NCBI RefSeq assembly: GCF_000024025.1
Contig: NC_013131.1
Location: 7,688,001 to 7,752,000, forward strand
Length of the DNA: 64,000 nucleotides
From: Catenulispora acidiphila DSM 44928
Lineage (GTDB): Bacteria > Actinomycetota > Actinomycetes > Streptomycetales > Catenulisporaceae
Direction: 5' to 3'
Shown here: positions 1-7,896 of the stretch, one piece after another
How the letters are laid out: each line of letters begins with the position of its first letter
Position numbering within the stretch: position 1 is the first letter of the stretch
Translations under genes and position numbers: made by a program
The notes under the pieces: model-generated
What the model was told of the DNA's origin: nothing
What the model saw: only the letters and a program-made list of their open reading frames with translations
Databases searched by the model: none

Positions 1-269
1 GCGGCGGCGGTGGCGTAGAAGGTGTTCGACGGCACGACCACGTCGTGGTTGGCCACGCCGACCACGCGCAGCGCGATCTCCAGCGCCGCGGTCCCGGTGG
101 ACACCGCCACGGCGTGCTGCGCGCGGTGCGCCGCCGCGAAGGCGGTCTCGAACCGCTCGGTGTGGGGTCCGAGCGTCAGGGCGCCGGTGGCCAGGCTCTC
201 GGCCACGGCGGCGGCGACCGCCGCCCGGTCGTCGGCGTCGAACACGATGCGAGCCGCGGGTACTGTCAC
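1..269 (-). CDS. DegT/DnrJ/EryC1/StrS-type PLP aminotransferase, 5' part only
   Basis: This gene runs leftwards off the window, so only about 89 N-terminal residues are visible. Translation from the GTG at 269 gives segments typical of the sugar aminotransferase family: LTLGPHTERFE, then AVSTGTAALEIALR (cofactor-phosphate loop region), then VVVPSNTFYATA. The family transfers an amino group to keto-sugars, or acts as a 3,4-dehydratase, in deoxysugar or cell-surface sugar biosynthesis. The GTG was chosen because a GGAGG lies 6-7 bases upstream (276-280 on the plus strand). The catalytic lysine lies outside the window. The gene diverges from the glycosyltransferase at 492, which would fit a glycan or glycosylation locus. 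The family is fairly sure; the substrate is unknown. Confidence 0.8.
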   Translation of the reverse strand, partial: MTVPAARIVFDADDRAAVAAAVAESLATGALTLGPHTERFETAFAAAHRAQHAVAVSTGTAALEIALRVVGVANHDVVVPSNTFYATAA

Positions 270-339
270 TGCACACCTCCGAAGTACGGATGAAAGCCGC
301 TTTCCCATGAAAGCTCCCGAGGGGGGTGTCAGCTAGCTG

Positions 340-452
340 AGCGGTCAAATGGGGTAGCCGTGCGCCGGGGGGAGAGAGAAGGAGCTGGCGCGAAACCATC
401 AGCCCGCCCTTGCATCCTTTTGAGCCACCGAAGCGGTCAAGTCTGGTAGCCG
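340..452. repeat. Pair of 21-bp direct repeats in the aminotransferase/glycosyltransferase divergent region
   Basis: A 21-bp motif occurs at 340-360 (AGCGGTCAAATGGGGTAGCCG) and again at 432-452 with three mismatches, 92 bp apart. Both copies contain AGCGGTCAA and GGTAGCCG. On the minus strand each reads TTGACC, which could be a -35-like element, but I see no matching -10. The 222-bp gap between divergent genes probably holds both promoters, and the repeats may be regulator sites. Confidence 0.5.
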
Positions 453-491
453 GTCACTTCACCGGCGCGGGGCGGACGGGGTGGGTGGCGC

Positions 492-2144
492 ATGGGGGAA
501 GGACGGATTGCCGTGGGGGCGGCGATCGAACGGGAGCGGGCCGCTGATCAGGTGGACCTTCCTCGGCAAAGCCGGCTCGCCGGCTGGGAGCCCGGGGACA
601 AGCTGTTCTGGTTCGCGGGCGTCCTGCTCGGGGCGTGGGCGCTGTTCCAGAGCTTCTTCAAGATCGGGACGGCGCCGATCCTCGCCGACGAGCCGGTCTA
701 CGTCGCCGCCGGCCGGCGCTACCTGCACGGCGAAGCCGGCTCGCCGCCGCGGTTCACCGGGCAGCTCGAACTGCCGGACAACTTCGAGCATCCGCCGCTG
801 ACGAAGTACCTGTTCGGTCTGGCGCAGATGTTCGTCGGGGCGCCGGAGGATCTGACCGCCGCGCGGTGTGTGAGCGCGACGGCGACGGTTCTGGCGGCGC
901 TCGTCGCGGGCGTCTGGATCGGCCGGATCGCGGGCCGCTGGACCGGGCTGCTCGCCGCCGGGCTGCTGGCGGTGCTGCCGCAGCCGGCCGGCGGCTCGGA
1001 CGGCCGCTTCGGACGGTTCGCGATGCTGGACCCGCTCGCGATGCTGTTCATGGTGGTGTCGGTCGTCCTGGCGTGGGAGTGGTCCCGGCGCAGCGGCCGG
1101 TCCGCGTGGGTCTTCGCGGTCTGGACCGGCGGCGCGGTCGCGCTGGCGGCCGGGGCGAAGGAGAACGGGTGGCTCGGCGCCGTCGGACCGGTCGCGCTGA
1201 TCCTGGCCGGCGCGGTCCGGAGCCGCGCGGGATCGCTGATCCGCGCTCGGATCGCGCAAGTCGCGGTGGCCGTCGTGATCGCCGTCGCCGGCTTCGCCGC
1301 GCTCTACCTTCCGATCAGCAATCCGGTCACGGCTATTAGATACCTGTTCGACTTCCAGTCGACGCACTCTTCCGACGGTCACCTAGTCGGCTTCGCCGGA
1401 CGGGTCACGGACCGGCCGCCGTGGTGGGCGAACCTGTGGTTCGCAGGGCATGCCTACGGCTCGGTCCTGACGTGCTTCATCGTGATCGCGGCGCTGTGCG
1501 CGGTGGCGCTCCGCCGGGACGCGCTCGTCGGCTGGTGCTCGGCTTCGCTGGCGGCTCCGTTCGTGTTCCACTGCTTCGTCGCGCATGTGGCGCTCGGCTT
1601 CTACTGGGTCCTGTGGACGCCGATGGTTCTGGTGCTCGCGGCGTTGGGGGCGTGCGAGGTCATCCGCGCGGTCACTGCCCGCCTCACACGCTTTCAACGC
1701 CCTGTCGCCGCGGGTGTGGCAATGGCTGTACTTGTCATCCCAGTGGTGGAGAGCGTCGACGGATCCGTTGTCACCGCTCGGATCCGTCCCGCCGGGGTGC
1801 AGGTGCTGCCGGCGGTGATGGCGCGCCACGGTCTGTCCGGACCGATCGTGAGCACCGGGGTCGGCGAGTGGGCGTACTCGTACTACCTGCCGTCGGTGAA
1901 GGTGGCGCCGCGCTTCGACGCGTCAGCGCCCGCCGACACGATCGTCATCGCCAAGCCGCAGTGCCGCGATCCGCTCGACCCCGCGGTGCGCGCACTGGTC
2001 GCCGTCAACGAGGCTTCCGGCACTGTCCGGCAGGTCTATAGCGACGCGGCGATCACGGTGTACGCCGCGGTCGGCACCCTCAGCGCGCCGACCGCGAGCC
2101 AAGTCGCCGACCAGCCGGTCAGCAAGGCGACCGACGACTGCTGA
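492..2144 (+). CDS. GT39-like membrane glycosyltransferase (PMT/ArnT superfamily)
   Basis: A 550-residue polytopic membrane protein. The first hydrophobic segment is near residue 40. It is followed by ADEPVY (acidic pair Asp66-Glu67) and NFEHPPLTK (near residue 98), which match the first outer loop of polyprenyl-phosphate-sugar transferases, where the Asp/Glu acts as catalytic base. Roughly ten more hydrophobic segments follow, and a soluble C-terminal part begins near residue 430. The family moves a sugar from polyprenyl phosphate to a protein, lipid or polysaccharide outside the membrane. The ATG at 492 is preceded only by a loose GGGGTGGG. The divergent sugar aminotransferase suggests glycan decoration. 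Acceptor and donor cannot be told. Confidence 0.75.
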   Translation: MGEGRIAVGAAIERERAADQVDLPRQSRLAGWEPGDKLFWFAGVLLGAWALFQSFFKIGTAPILADEPVYVAAGRRYLHGEAGSPPRFTGQLELPDNFEHPPLTKYLFGLAQMFVGAPEDLTAARCVSATATVLAALVAGVWIGRIAGRWTGLLAAGLLAVLPQPAGGSDGRFGRFAMLDPLAMLFMVVSVVLAWEWSRRSGRSAWVFAVWTGGAVALAAGAKENGWLGAVGPVALILAGAVRSRAGSLIRARIAQVAVAVVIAVAGFAALYLPISNPVTAIRYLFDFQSTHSSDGHLVGFAGRVTDRPPWWANLWFAGHAYGSVLTCFIVIAALCAVALRRDALVGWCSASLAAPFVFHCFVAHVALGFYWVLWTPMVLVLAALGACEVIRAVTARLTRFQRPVAAGVAMAVLVIPVVESVDGSVVTARIRPAGVQVLPAVMARHGLSGPIVSTGVGEWAYSYYLPSVKVAPRFDASAPADTIVIAKPQCRDPLDPAVRALVAVNEASGTVRQVYSDAAITVYAAVGTLSAPTASQVADQPVSKATDDC

Positions 2145-2190
2145 GGGCAGAGAACGCGCGCCGCCTCGGCGCCCCGCCTAGCATGGCTGC

Positions 2191-2412
2191 ATGTTCTCGC
2201 TGCGAAGAAGCCACCGGAACGAAGCGTGGGAAGGCATGGTCGTCGACAAGAAGCGCGGCATGACCGACGGCTCGTCCATGTACTTCTATCTCAAGGTGCG
2301 GGTGTCCGACGGCTCGACCAAACGCGTGCGGGTCCATCGCGACCTGTGGAAGACGCTCGAGGACGGCGACACCGTGGTGAAGGCCGCCGGGGCGGAGCCG
2401 GTGAAGAAGTAG
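2191..2412 (+). CDS. Small conserved-looking hypothetical protein, 73 aa
   Basis: A 73-residue hydrophilic protein with the core WEGMVVDKKRGMTDGSSMYF and then VRVSDGSTKRVRVHRDLW, ending in VVKAAGAEPVKK. The alternating strands and the W-x-G-x-V-V-D-K pattern suggest a small beta-rich fold of the kind seen in short actinobacterial proteins of unknown function. It has no signal peptide, membrane segment or cysteine. It starts 46 bp after the glycosyltransferase and could be cotranscribed. I do not recognise a function. It is considered real because its composition and codon third positions look genuine and the frame is clean. Confidence 0.6.
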   Translation: MFSLRRSHRNEAWEGMVVDKKRGMTDGSSMYFYLKVRVSDGSTKRVRVHRDLWKTLEDGDTVVKAAGAEPVKK

Positions 2413-2820
2413 CGGGCGCGCCAAGGGAGATACCGCACCGAACGGGCCGCCGCGCCGGCTGAACAAAACTGCTTCAGTTCGCCGCCGACGCGTCCCACGC
2501 GCCCCACGTTCGAATCAGCAAACTGCGATAGTGTCAGCTCCTTATCGCCGCCTTGATCGAGTTTTGGCCGCTTATCGGCCCAGTGATGCCAAGAATCATG
2601 GATTCGTCCCTTGTCATCTCAAGCGCGCGGTGCGTCAATGGACAACGGTTCCGATCGCTGACTGACCGTCAGATTCCGCGCGACTCACACGCGACAGTGC
2701 ACTGTGCGGGACTGGAGCCAGCCCACACGCGCGCCGGCGGCTTCCCGGCGTGCGGCGCGTCCCCCGCGCGGCGGCCGGCGACACGGACATCCGATCCCCC
2801 CATCCCGGAAGGGAAGAACC
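2413..2820. other. 408-bp intergenic region, no gene seen
   Basis: No convincing reading frame lies between the 73-residue protein and the secreted protein. There are two similar 10-mers, CCTTATCGCC and GCTTATCGGC, around 2540-2580. A small dyad, CTGAC-TGACC-GTCAG, lies at 2658-2672. Both could belong to the promoter region of the next gene. The stretch is slightly less GC-rich than its neighbours, as expected for regulatory DNA. Confidence 0.5.
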
Positions 2821-3288
2821 ATGCACATCGGCAAGCTCGGCATCAGCACCGCGACCGTCGCCGGCCTGGCAGTCGCCGGCGCGCTCGTCCTGGCCCCGGC
2901 CGCGAACGCGGTCACCCCCGGCAGCGCGACGCTGTCGTTCAACTGCGGGGCGTTCGGGTCGGGAACGGCCACCGTCACCGCCGCGCAGAGCGGGACGACC
3001 GCCACCTTCACCCTCACCACCTCGGCGATCACCAGCCCGATCAGCATCTCGGCGAACTCGGTCAGCTCCACGCTGACCATGGCCGCCAAGGCCGGCGGTA
3101 CCAAGACCTACACCGGCCACGCCAACCCGGCCATCACCGCCGGCCAGCCCATCTCGACCGGTCCGCTGACCGGCTCGGTCGCGGCCGGGGACAGCCTGTC
3201 GGCCTCCTCGCTGAAGGTCGTCGTCTTCGGCATCTCGGTGACCTGCACCGCCACCTCGGCACAGAGCCCGGGGCCGTTCCAGTTCTGA
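2821..3288 (+). CDS. Small secreted protein of unknown function
   Basis: A 155-residue protein with a clear Sec signal peptide: a short positive start (MHIGKLG), a hydrophobic Ala/Val/Leu core, and a likely cut after NAVA-type residues near position 30 (PAANA). The mature part is rich in Thr, Ser, Ala and Gly and predicted to be mostly beta strand. It has one cysteine early (FNCGAF) and one near the end (VTCTAT), which may form a disulphide. The ATG at 2821 has GGAAGGGAAG just upstream. I do not recognise a family. A perfect 17-bp-arm hairpin follows the stop, so it is probably a single-gene transcript. Confidence 0.7.
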   Translation: MHIGKLGISTATVAGLAVAGALVLAPAANAVTPGSATLSFNCGAFGSGTATVTAAQSGTTATFTLTTSAITSPISISANSVSSTLTMAAKAGGTKTYTGHANPAITAGQPISTGPLTGSVAAGDSLSASSLKVVVFGISVTCTATSAQSPGPFQF

Positions 3289-3303
3289 TCGTGCGCCACG
3301 AGG

Positions 3304-3337
3304 GCGCGCGGGACGTGGAGCTCCACGTCCCGCGCGC
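3304..3337. terminator. Perfect palindromic hairpin after the secreted protein
   Basis: Two 17-bp arms (3304-3320 and 3321-3337) are exact reverse complements with no spacer: GCGCGCGGGACGTGGAG followed by its complement. It lies 16 bp after the stop at 3288 and before the sigma factor gene. No T-tract follows, as is common for actinobacterial terminators. The structure is certain; the terminator role is inferred. Confidence 0.7.
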
Positions 3338-3414
3338 TTCGGCACATCGGTTCCTTTCCGCTGTCATAGTTCCGTGCCCATGCCGGCGTCCTTAGAGAGT
3401 GAAAGGGGGACGGC

Positions 3415-3960
3415 ATGGGAGTCGTTGATCAGAAGGACCGTGACGAGAGCGAGTTCCAGGGCTTCGTCCTGGCGCGCCGCAGGGCGTTGATGCGCACCGC
3501 GTACCTGCTCACCGGGGACACCGGGCGGGCCGAGGACCTGGTGCAGACCGCGCTGGCCAAGGCCTACGTCGCGTGGCGGCGGGTGCGGGACGTCGACGAC
3601 CCGAGCGCTTACGTGGCCCGGATCCTGATCAACGCACACACCTCCGAGCAGCGGCGCAAGCGGGTCCGGGAATGGTTTCCCGGGACCGTGCCGGAGCCGG
3701 CCGTGAGCGATCGGGCCGAGGCGGTCGCCGACCGCAGCGCCCTGATGGCGGCACTGGCCACGCTCGCACCCAGGCAGCGCGCGGTCGTCGTCCTCCGGTT
3801 CTGGGAGGACCGCAGCGAGAACGACGTCGCGCACCTGCTGGGCTGCTCGATCGGGACCGTGCGCAGCCAGGCCTTCCGGGGTCTGGCGAAGTTGCGCGCG
3901 AGTCCCGAGCTGTCCCGCCTGTTCGAGCACTCCAAGGTGACAGAAGGGTTGGGACGATGA
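3415..3960 (+). CDS. ECF RNA polymerase sigma factor, SigE family
   Basis: A 181-residue extracytoplasmic-function sigma factor. Region 2 is seen as LLTGDTGRAEDLVQTALAKA and YVAWRRVRD (residues about 28-60), which melts and binds the -10. Region 4 is seen as LAPRQRAVVVLRFWED and CSIGTVRSQAFRGLAKLR (residues about 120-165), a helix-turn-helix for the -35. Length and motifs fit the SigE-type ECF group common in Streptomyces relatives. The ATG has GAAAGGGGG upstream. The stop overlaps the next gene's start by 4 bp (ATGA), so the downstream membrane protein is probably its partner or regulator. Confidence 0.88.
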   Translation: MGVVDQKDRDESEFQGFVLARRRALMRTAYLLTGDTGRAEDLVQTALAKAYVAWRRVRDVDDPSAYVARILINAHTSEQRRKRVREWFPGTVPEPAVSDRAEAVADRSALMAALATLAPRQRAVVVLRFWEDRSENDVAHLLGCSIGTVRSQAFRGLAKLRASPELSRLFEHSKVTEGLGR

Positions 3961-4835
3961 CCAGAATGACGCACGGCCCCGGGGACGCGGTGTTCCCGGA
4001 CGGCGAGCGGCTGCACGACGCCTTCGCCGAAGAGGTGGACCGGCCGGGGCTCGAGGGACCCTCCTTCGACGCCGTGCTGCGCAGCGGAACCGCGCGCCGG
4101 CGACGGCACCGGGTGACCACGGGGACGACGTTCGCGGTGGCGAGCGTGGCCGCCGTCGCCACCGCGGTGCTCGCCACCGGCGGGGGGACGTCCCACGACG
4201 TGTCCACGGCTGCCGGTTCGACGGGCACGAACTCCACCACCACGTCTCAGACCTCCGGCATCACGACGCTCACCTCGCCGGCGGCAGGGCCCGCGAAGGC
4301 GGCGCCGTCCCTCCCGGCGGACGTCGTCCTGACCTCGGGCACCGTCGACGGCCACAGCTGGCAGCTCGTGCGCGCGTACGCCCCGGACCAGCCGCCCAAA
4401 AGCTCGGACGCGCACGATCCCGCGAACGGCTCGGCGCCGAAGTGGTGCGGCTACCTGAACGTGGTCGCGGACGGCGTCAAGACCAACGCCGGCACTGGTG
4501 ACACGCCCTGCCTGGGTCCGAACGGGAAGCCGGTGACCGCGGCGAATCCCGCCGAACCGGGATTCACCTCGATCGCGATCCTGGACGCGCACCAAGGCCG
4601 GCTCGGCGCGGTCGTGGCCGGGAGTGTCAGTCCGCAGATCGCGTCGGTCACCGCGCAGTGCGGCACGCAGTCGTTCACCACGAAGACGTCCCGGCCCGCC
4701 GGGGACGCGACCGCGTACTACACCTTCACCTTCCCGGCCGGCTCGTCCTGCCAGGTGGGGACCCTGTCGTTCTTCAACGCGGCGGGTACGCCCACGGCGT
4801 TCAAGAGCAATGTGGTGCTGGCGGCTGGCAAGTAG
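3957..4835 (+). CDS. One-pass membrane protein coupled to the ECF sigma factor (candidate anti-sigma or sensor)
   Basis: A 292-residue protein whose start overlaps the sigma factor stop by 4 bp. The first ~48 residues are cytoplasmic and acidic (GERLHDAFAEEVDRP, GPSFDAVLRSG). Then come arginines (TARRRRHRV), one membrane helix (about residues 50-70), a Thr/Ser/Pro-rich linker, and an outer domain of about 190 residues with cysteines in WCGYL, TPCLG, AQCGT and SSCQVG that may pair. The layout is that of membrane anti-sigma partners of ECF factors. There is no zinc-binding HxxxCxxC motif, so it is not a classic ZAS protein. The anti-sigma role is inferred from position only. Confidence 0.6.
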   Translation: MTRMTHGPGDAVFPDGERLHDAFAEEVDRPGLEGPSFDAVLRSGTARRRRHRVTTGTTFAVASVAAVATAVLATGGGTSHDVSTAAGSTGTNSTTTSQTSGITTLTSPAAGPAKAAPSLPADVVLTSGTVDGHSWQLVRAYAPDQPPKSSDAHDPANGSAPKWCGYLNVVADGVKTNAGTGDTPCLGPNGKPVTAANPAEPGFTSIAILDAHQGRLGAVVAGSVSPQIASVTAQCGTQSFTTKTSRPAGDATAYYTFTFPAGSSCQVGTLSFFNAAGTPTAFKSNVVLAAGK

Positions 4836-4853
4836 CTCGGCACCGGCACAGCA

Positions 4854-4896
4854 TCGAGCCCTGATACCGCCGCTCGCGACGGTTATCAGGGCTCGA
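4854..4896. terminator. Bidirectional hairpin terminator
   Basis: A 13-bp perfect stem, TCGAGCCCTGATA at 4854-4866 and its complement at 4884-4896, encloses a 17-base loop. It sits between the convergent membrane protein gene (stop 4835) and the exporter gene (stop 4906), so it can serve both. Confidence 0.8.
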
Positions 4897-4905
4897 CGGC
4901 GCGTG

Positions 4906-6477
4906 TCACGCGACCTCGGCGGGCGTCCCGGCTCCGGCTCCGACTCCGGCGCCGGTTTCGGCGGGCGCGGTGTCGCCCTTGTGCGGCGCGCGGATCGCGG
5001 CGAAGACAGCGCCGGCGAGCAGGACGACTATCGCGGTGACGAATGCCGCGTGCGCCGCGTCGACGAACGAGTTCTGCGCGGAGGTCAGCAGGTGCTGACC
5101 CTTCGGACCGAACTGCGTGAGCTTGCCGGAAGCGCTCTTCACGAAGGCGATCGAGGACTGCGCACCGGTCGCAGCCTGCTGAGGCAGTCCGACCGTGGCG
5201 GCGGAGACGTGGGAGCGGTAGGTGGCACTCAGGGTGCTGCCAAGCACCGCGATGCCCAGCGCGCTGCCGAGTTCGCGGGACAGGTCGTTCATCGCCGAGC
5301 CCACGCCCTGCTTGGCGGTCGGGAGCGAGGAGACGATCGCGGTGGTGGCGGGCGTCCCGGCCAGTCCCATCCCCGCGCCGAACAGCGCCAGACCGACGGC
5401 CAGGTGCCAGTAGACCAGGTGCGTGCCCAGGGTCGTCATCACGGCCAGTCCCGAAGCGCTCAGCACGAGGCCGAGCGGCAGCACGCGGTTGGCGCCGAGC
5501 TTCGCGGCGACCTTCGGCGCGTTGCGGGCGGTGGGGACCAGGAACATCGGCAGCGGCAGCAGCGCGATCGCGGCGCGGAAGGGCGAGAGGTTCGCGACGT
5601 ACTGCAGGTACTGCAGGATGATGAAGAACAGGCCGAAGCTGCCGAAGAACTGGATCATGATCACGCCGGAGCCGGCGCCGAACCCCTTGAGCCGGAACAG
5701 GCGCACGTCCAGCAGCGGCTCGGCACGGCGCAGCTCCCAGCCGACGAACGCGGCCAGCGCGAGCGCCCCGACGACGAACCCCGCGACGGTCAGCGCGTCG
5801 CCCCAGCCGCGGTCGGGTCCCTCGACGATCCCGAACACGATGCCCACCGCCGCCAGCAGCGAGAACAGCCCGCCGAGCGGGTCCAGGCGCGGGGCGTCGG
5901 CGTCACGGGAGGTCGGGATGACCAGCAGCGTGCCGAGCAGGGCGACGGCGGCCAGGACCACGTTCAGGGCGAAGAACGAGTTCCAGGCGAAGAATTCCAG
6001 CAGCGTGCCGGAAGCCAGCAGTCCGAGCACCGCGCCGCCGCCGGCCACGCCGACCCAGACCCCGACCGCGCGACCGCGCTCGGCGGGCGGGAACGACGTG
6101 GTGATGATCGACAGCGTGGTCGGCATGACCGCGGCGGCGCCCAACCCCATCGCCCCGCGCAGCGCGATGAGCGTGCTCGGCGAGGAGACGAACAGCGCGG
6201 CGGCCGCGGCGGCGCCGAAGACAGTCAGGCCGGCGACCAGCGTGCCCTTGCGGCCGTAGCGGTCGCCGATCGCTCCGGCCGGCAACAGGAAGCCGACGAA
6301 GACCAGGGTGTAGGCGTCCACGATCCAGATCACCTGGGTCTGCGAGGCGCCGGTGGCGGCGGACAGGTCGGGCAGCGCGACGTTCAGTCCGCTGACCGCG
6401 GAGACGACCATCATCAGCGCCAGCGCGACGACGGCCAGCACCAGGGTGCGGCGTCCTTTGGTGAGCTCGGGAGTCAT
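4906..6477 (-). CDS. MFS drug exporter, DHA2 (14-helix EmrB/QacA) type
   Basis: A 523-residue polytopic transporter. Family marks include the helix-1 region SAVSGLNVALPDLSAATGA, IVDAYTLVFVGFLLPAGAIG, and motif A GAIGDRYGRKG after helix 2. The motif-C-like helix-5 region reads VAGGGAVLGLLASG. About 14 hydrophobic segments fit the DHA2 proton-driven multidrug group (12-helix DHA1 proteins are nearer 400 residues). It probably exports hydrophobic drugs using the proton gradient. The divergent TetR gene, with operators in the shared 129-bp gap, is its likely local repressor. A Gly/Ala-rich C-terminal tail follows the last helix. Confidence 0.88.
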   Translation of the reverse strand: MTPELTKGRRTLVLAVVALALMMVVSAVSGLNVALPDLSAATGASQTQVIWIVDAYTLVFVGFLLPAGAIGDRYGRKGTLVAGLTVFGAAAAAALFVSSPSTLIALRGAMGLGAAAVMPTTLSIITTSFPPAERGRAVGVWVGVAGGGAVLGLLASGTLLEFFAWNSFFALNVVLAAVALLGTLLVIPTSRDADAPRLDPLGGLFSLLAAVGIVFGIVEGPDRGWGDALTVAGFVVGALALAAFVGWELRRAEPLLDVRLFRLKGFGAGSGVIMIQFFGSFGLFFIILQYLQYVANLSPFRAAIALLPLPMFLVPTARNAPKVAAKLGANRVLPLGLVLSASGLAVMTTLGTHLVYWHLAVGLALFGAGMGLAGTPATTAIVSSLPTAKQGVGSAMNDLSRELGSALGIAVLGSTLSATYRSHVSAATVGLPQQAATGAQSSIAFVKSASGKLTQFGPKGQHLLTSAQNSFVDAAHAAFVTAIVVLLAGAVFAAIRAPHKGDTAPAETGAGVGAGAGTPAEVA

Positions 6478-6498
6478 GGGGTCCTCGCGGGGTCAGGT

Positions 6499-6523
6499 GG
6501 AGTGTGGAGTGTGGAGTGTGGAG
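6499..6523. repeat. Tandem GTGTGGA repeat
   Basis: The heptamer GTGTGGA (or AGTGTGG) is repeated three times in a row upstream of the exporter start. It may lie in the exporter's 5' untranslated region. No function is evident. Confidence 0.6.
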
Positions 6524-6543
6524 CAGGCGGAGCCCGGACGGGT

Positions 6544-6584
6544 ATTCTGTACGTATAGAATTCTGCATCCACAGAATTCTGCAT
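6544..6584. promoter_or_regulatory. Operator cluster between the exporter and TetR genes
   Basis: An 18-bp near-perfect palindrome, ATTCTGTACGTATAGAAT, is at 6544-6561 (one symmetric mismatch). A perfect 10-bp palindrome, CAGAATTCTG, is at 6572-6581. The 12-mer AGAATTCTGCAT occurs twice, at 6557-6568 and 6573-6584, 16 bp apart. The area is AT-rich compared with the rest of the window. This is the expected binding site for the adjacent TetR protein, and probably overlaps both promoters. Confidence 0.75.
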
Positions 6585-6606
6585 GTCAAGAATTTCGGAG
6601 GAACCC

Positions 6607-7236
6607 ATGGTGGAGACCGGCGCACCCGCCGCCAAGCGCGGCCGCCGCACCGACGGCGGCCAGGCCAAGGAGGCCATCGAGCAAGCGGCGCGCCGACTGT
6701 TCGCCGACCACGGCTTCGACCGCACCTCGGTCCGCCAGGTGGCGCTGGCCGCCGGCGTCGACCCGATGCTGGTGACGCACTACTTCAAGACGAAGGCAGG
6801 ACTGTTCGCAGCGGTCGTCCAGCCACCGGTGGACCCGGCACTAGCGATCACCTTCGTCCTCGAAGAAGGTCCCGACCACGCCGGCGAGCGCCTGGCGCAC
6901 TTCGTCCTGCGCACCCTGGAGGACCCCGACAGCCAGAAATGGATCGTGGCCATGGTCCGCGCGGCAACGGCCGAACCCGAAGTCGCCGCCGTGGTCCGCG
7001 AACGCATGGTGGTACCGATGCTGATCCCCTTGGCCGAGGCCGTCGGCGCCAGCGACCCGGAGTACCGCGCGACGCTGGTGATGACGCAGCTGATCGGCTT
7101 GGCGGTAGGGCGCTACGTGCTCCAGGTGGAGCCGCTGGCGTCGCGGCCAGCGCAGGAGGTGGCCGCTGATCTGGCGGGGACTTTTCAGCGGTATTTGACG
7201 GGCTCGCTCAGCGGGTCGGAGGTAGGTGAGTCATAG
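6607..7236 (+). CDS. TetR-family repressor, likely controlling the DHA2 exporter
   Basis: A 209-residue TetR protein. The N-terminal helix-turn-helix is seen as RRLFADHGFDRTSVRQVALA followed by GVDPMLVTHYFKTKAGLF (residues about 25-65). The rest is a ligand/dimer domain resembling the Streptomyces TetR group with a long alpha-helical C-terminus. The ATG at 6607 was preferred over an in-frame ATG at 6583. It has GGAGG at 6597-6601, whereas the earlier ATG would start inside the operator. Divergence from the exporter and the palindromes between them suggest it represses the exporter, and probably itself, until an inducer binds. Confidence 0.85.
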   Translation: MVETGAPAAKRGRRTDGGQAKEAIEQAARRLFADHGFDRTSVRQVALAAGVDPMLVTHYFKTKAGLFAAVVQPPVDPALAITFVLEEGPDHAGERLAHFVLRTLEDPDSQKWIVAMVRAATAEPEVAAVVRERMVVPMLIPLAEAVGASDPEYRATLVMTQLIGLAVGRYVLQVEPLASRPAQEVAADLAGTFQRYLTGSLSGSEVGES

Positions 7237-7266
7237 CCCTGCCACATCGGCGGCAGAAGTTACGAC

Positions 7267-7854
7267 CTACGCCCGCAGCCCGTCGAGAATCAGCGCGAGC
7301 ATCCGGGGCGACCGATCCTCCGGTCCGGATGCCGCGCGCCACAACGCGCCGGTGAGCTGGAGGAAGTCGCCGGGGTCGGCGTCCTCGCGGATGGTGCCGT
7401 CTTTTGTGCCTGCGTCGAGGAATGCCTTGATCGCGGTGATGACCGGGCCGTAGGTCTGCTCGGTGATCGTTTGGTGGGCGCCGGAGCTGAGGGCGTCGCC
7501 GAGGCCGTGCTTGCGGCGCATCGCTTCTACGAGGTCGGTGGTCCAGGTTCGGAGTGCCTCGATCGGCGGGAGTTGGTCGAGGAGGGGGGCGACCTTGTCG
7601 ATGAGGCGGTCGACCTCCTCCTGGTAGACCGCCAGGACCAGTGCTTCGCGGGTGGGGAAGTTGCGGTACAGGGTGCCTGCGCCGACGCCGGCGCGCTGGG
7701 CGACCTGGTTCATCGATGTGGCGCCGTCTTGCGCGAAGGACTCGCGGGCGGCGGACAGGATGCGGGCGCGGTTCTCGCGCGCGTCGGAACGGACCACTGG
7801 ACCTTGGACCTCACTTCCCCGACCCCTCGGGTTGCTATGTGGAGAGCTCTCCAT
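7267..7854 (-). CDS. TetR-family repressor divergent from an aldo/keto reductase
   Basis: A 195-residue TetR regulator. The DNA-binding domain reads RENRARILSAARESFAQDG, then GVGAGTLYRNFPTREALV (residues about 25-75). The C-terminal half (YGPVITAIKAFLDAGTKDGT and LTGALWRAASG) resembles the TetR group with SbtR-like C-terminal domains. The start codon at 7854 lies inside the left operator arm and has no Shine-Dalgarno sequence, so the message may be leaderless and strictly autorepressed. An alternative GTG about 20 codons downstream (VVRSDAREN) is possible. It most likely controls the adjacent reductase gene. Confidence 0.85.
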   Translation of the reverse strand: MESSPHSNPRGRGSEVQGPVVRSDARENRARILSAARESFAQDGATSMNQVAQRAGVGAGTLYRNFPTREALVLAVYQEEVDRLIDKVAPLLDQLPPIEALRTWTTDLVEAMRRKHGLGDALSSGAHQTITEQTYGPVITAIKAFLDAGTKDGTIREDADPGDFLQLTGALWRAASGPEDRSPRMLALILDGLRA

Positions 7855-7881
7855 TACGGTAAACGGAGAGTTCTCCACATA
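7836..7881. promoter_or_regulatory. Large inverted-repeat operator between TetR and aldo/keto reductase
   Basis: Arms TATGTGGAGAGCTCTCC (7836-7852) and GGAGAGTTCTCCACATA (7865-7881) are 17-bp inverted repeats with one mismatch and a 12-bp spacer. Each arm is itself a palindrome: GGAGAGCTCTCC is exact, and the other copy has one change. This gives two adjacent TetR sites arranged symmetrically, covering the TetR start codon and lying 15 bp before the reductase start. Confidence 0.85.
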
Positions 7882-7896
7882 CCGTAGAGGTGCAGC

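Noticed and set aside
6583-6606. Earlier ATG for the TetR gene next to the exporter
   Set aside because: It overlaps the operator and has no ribosome site; the ATG at 6607 has GGAGG.
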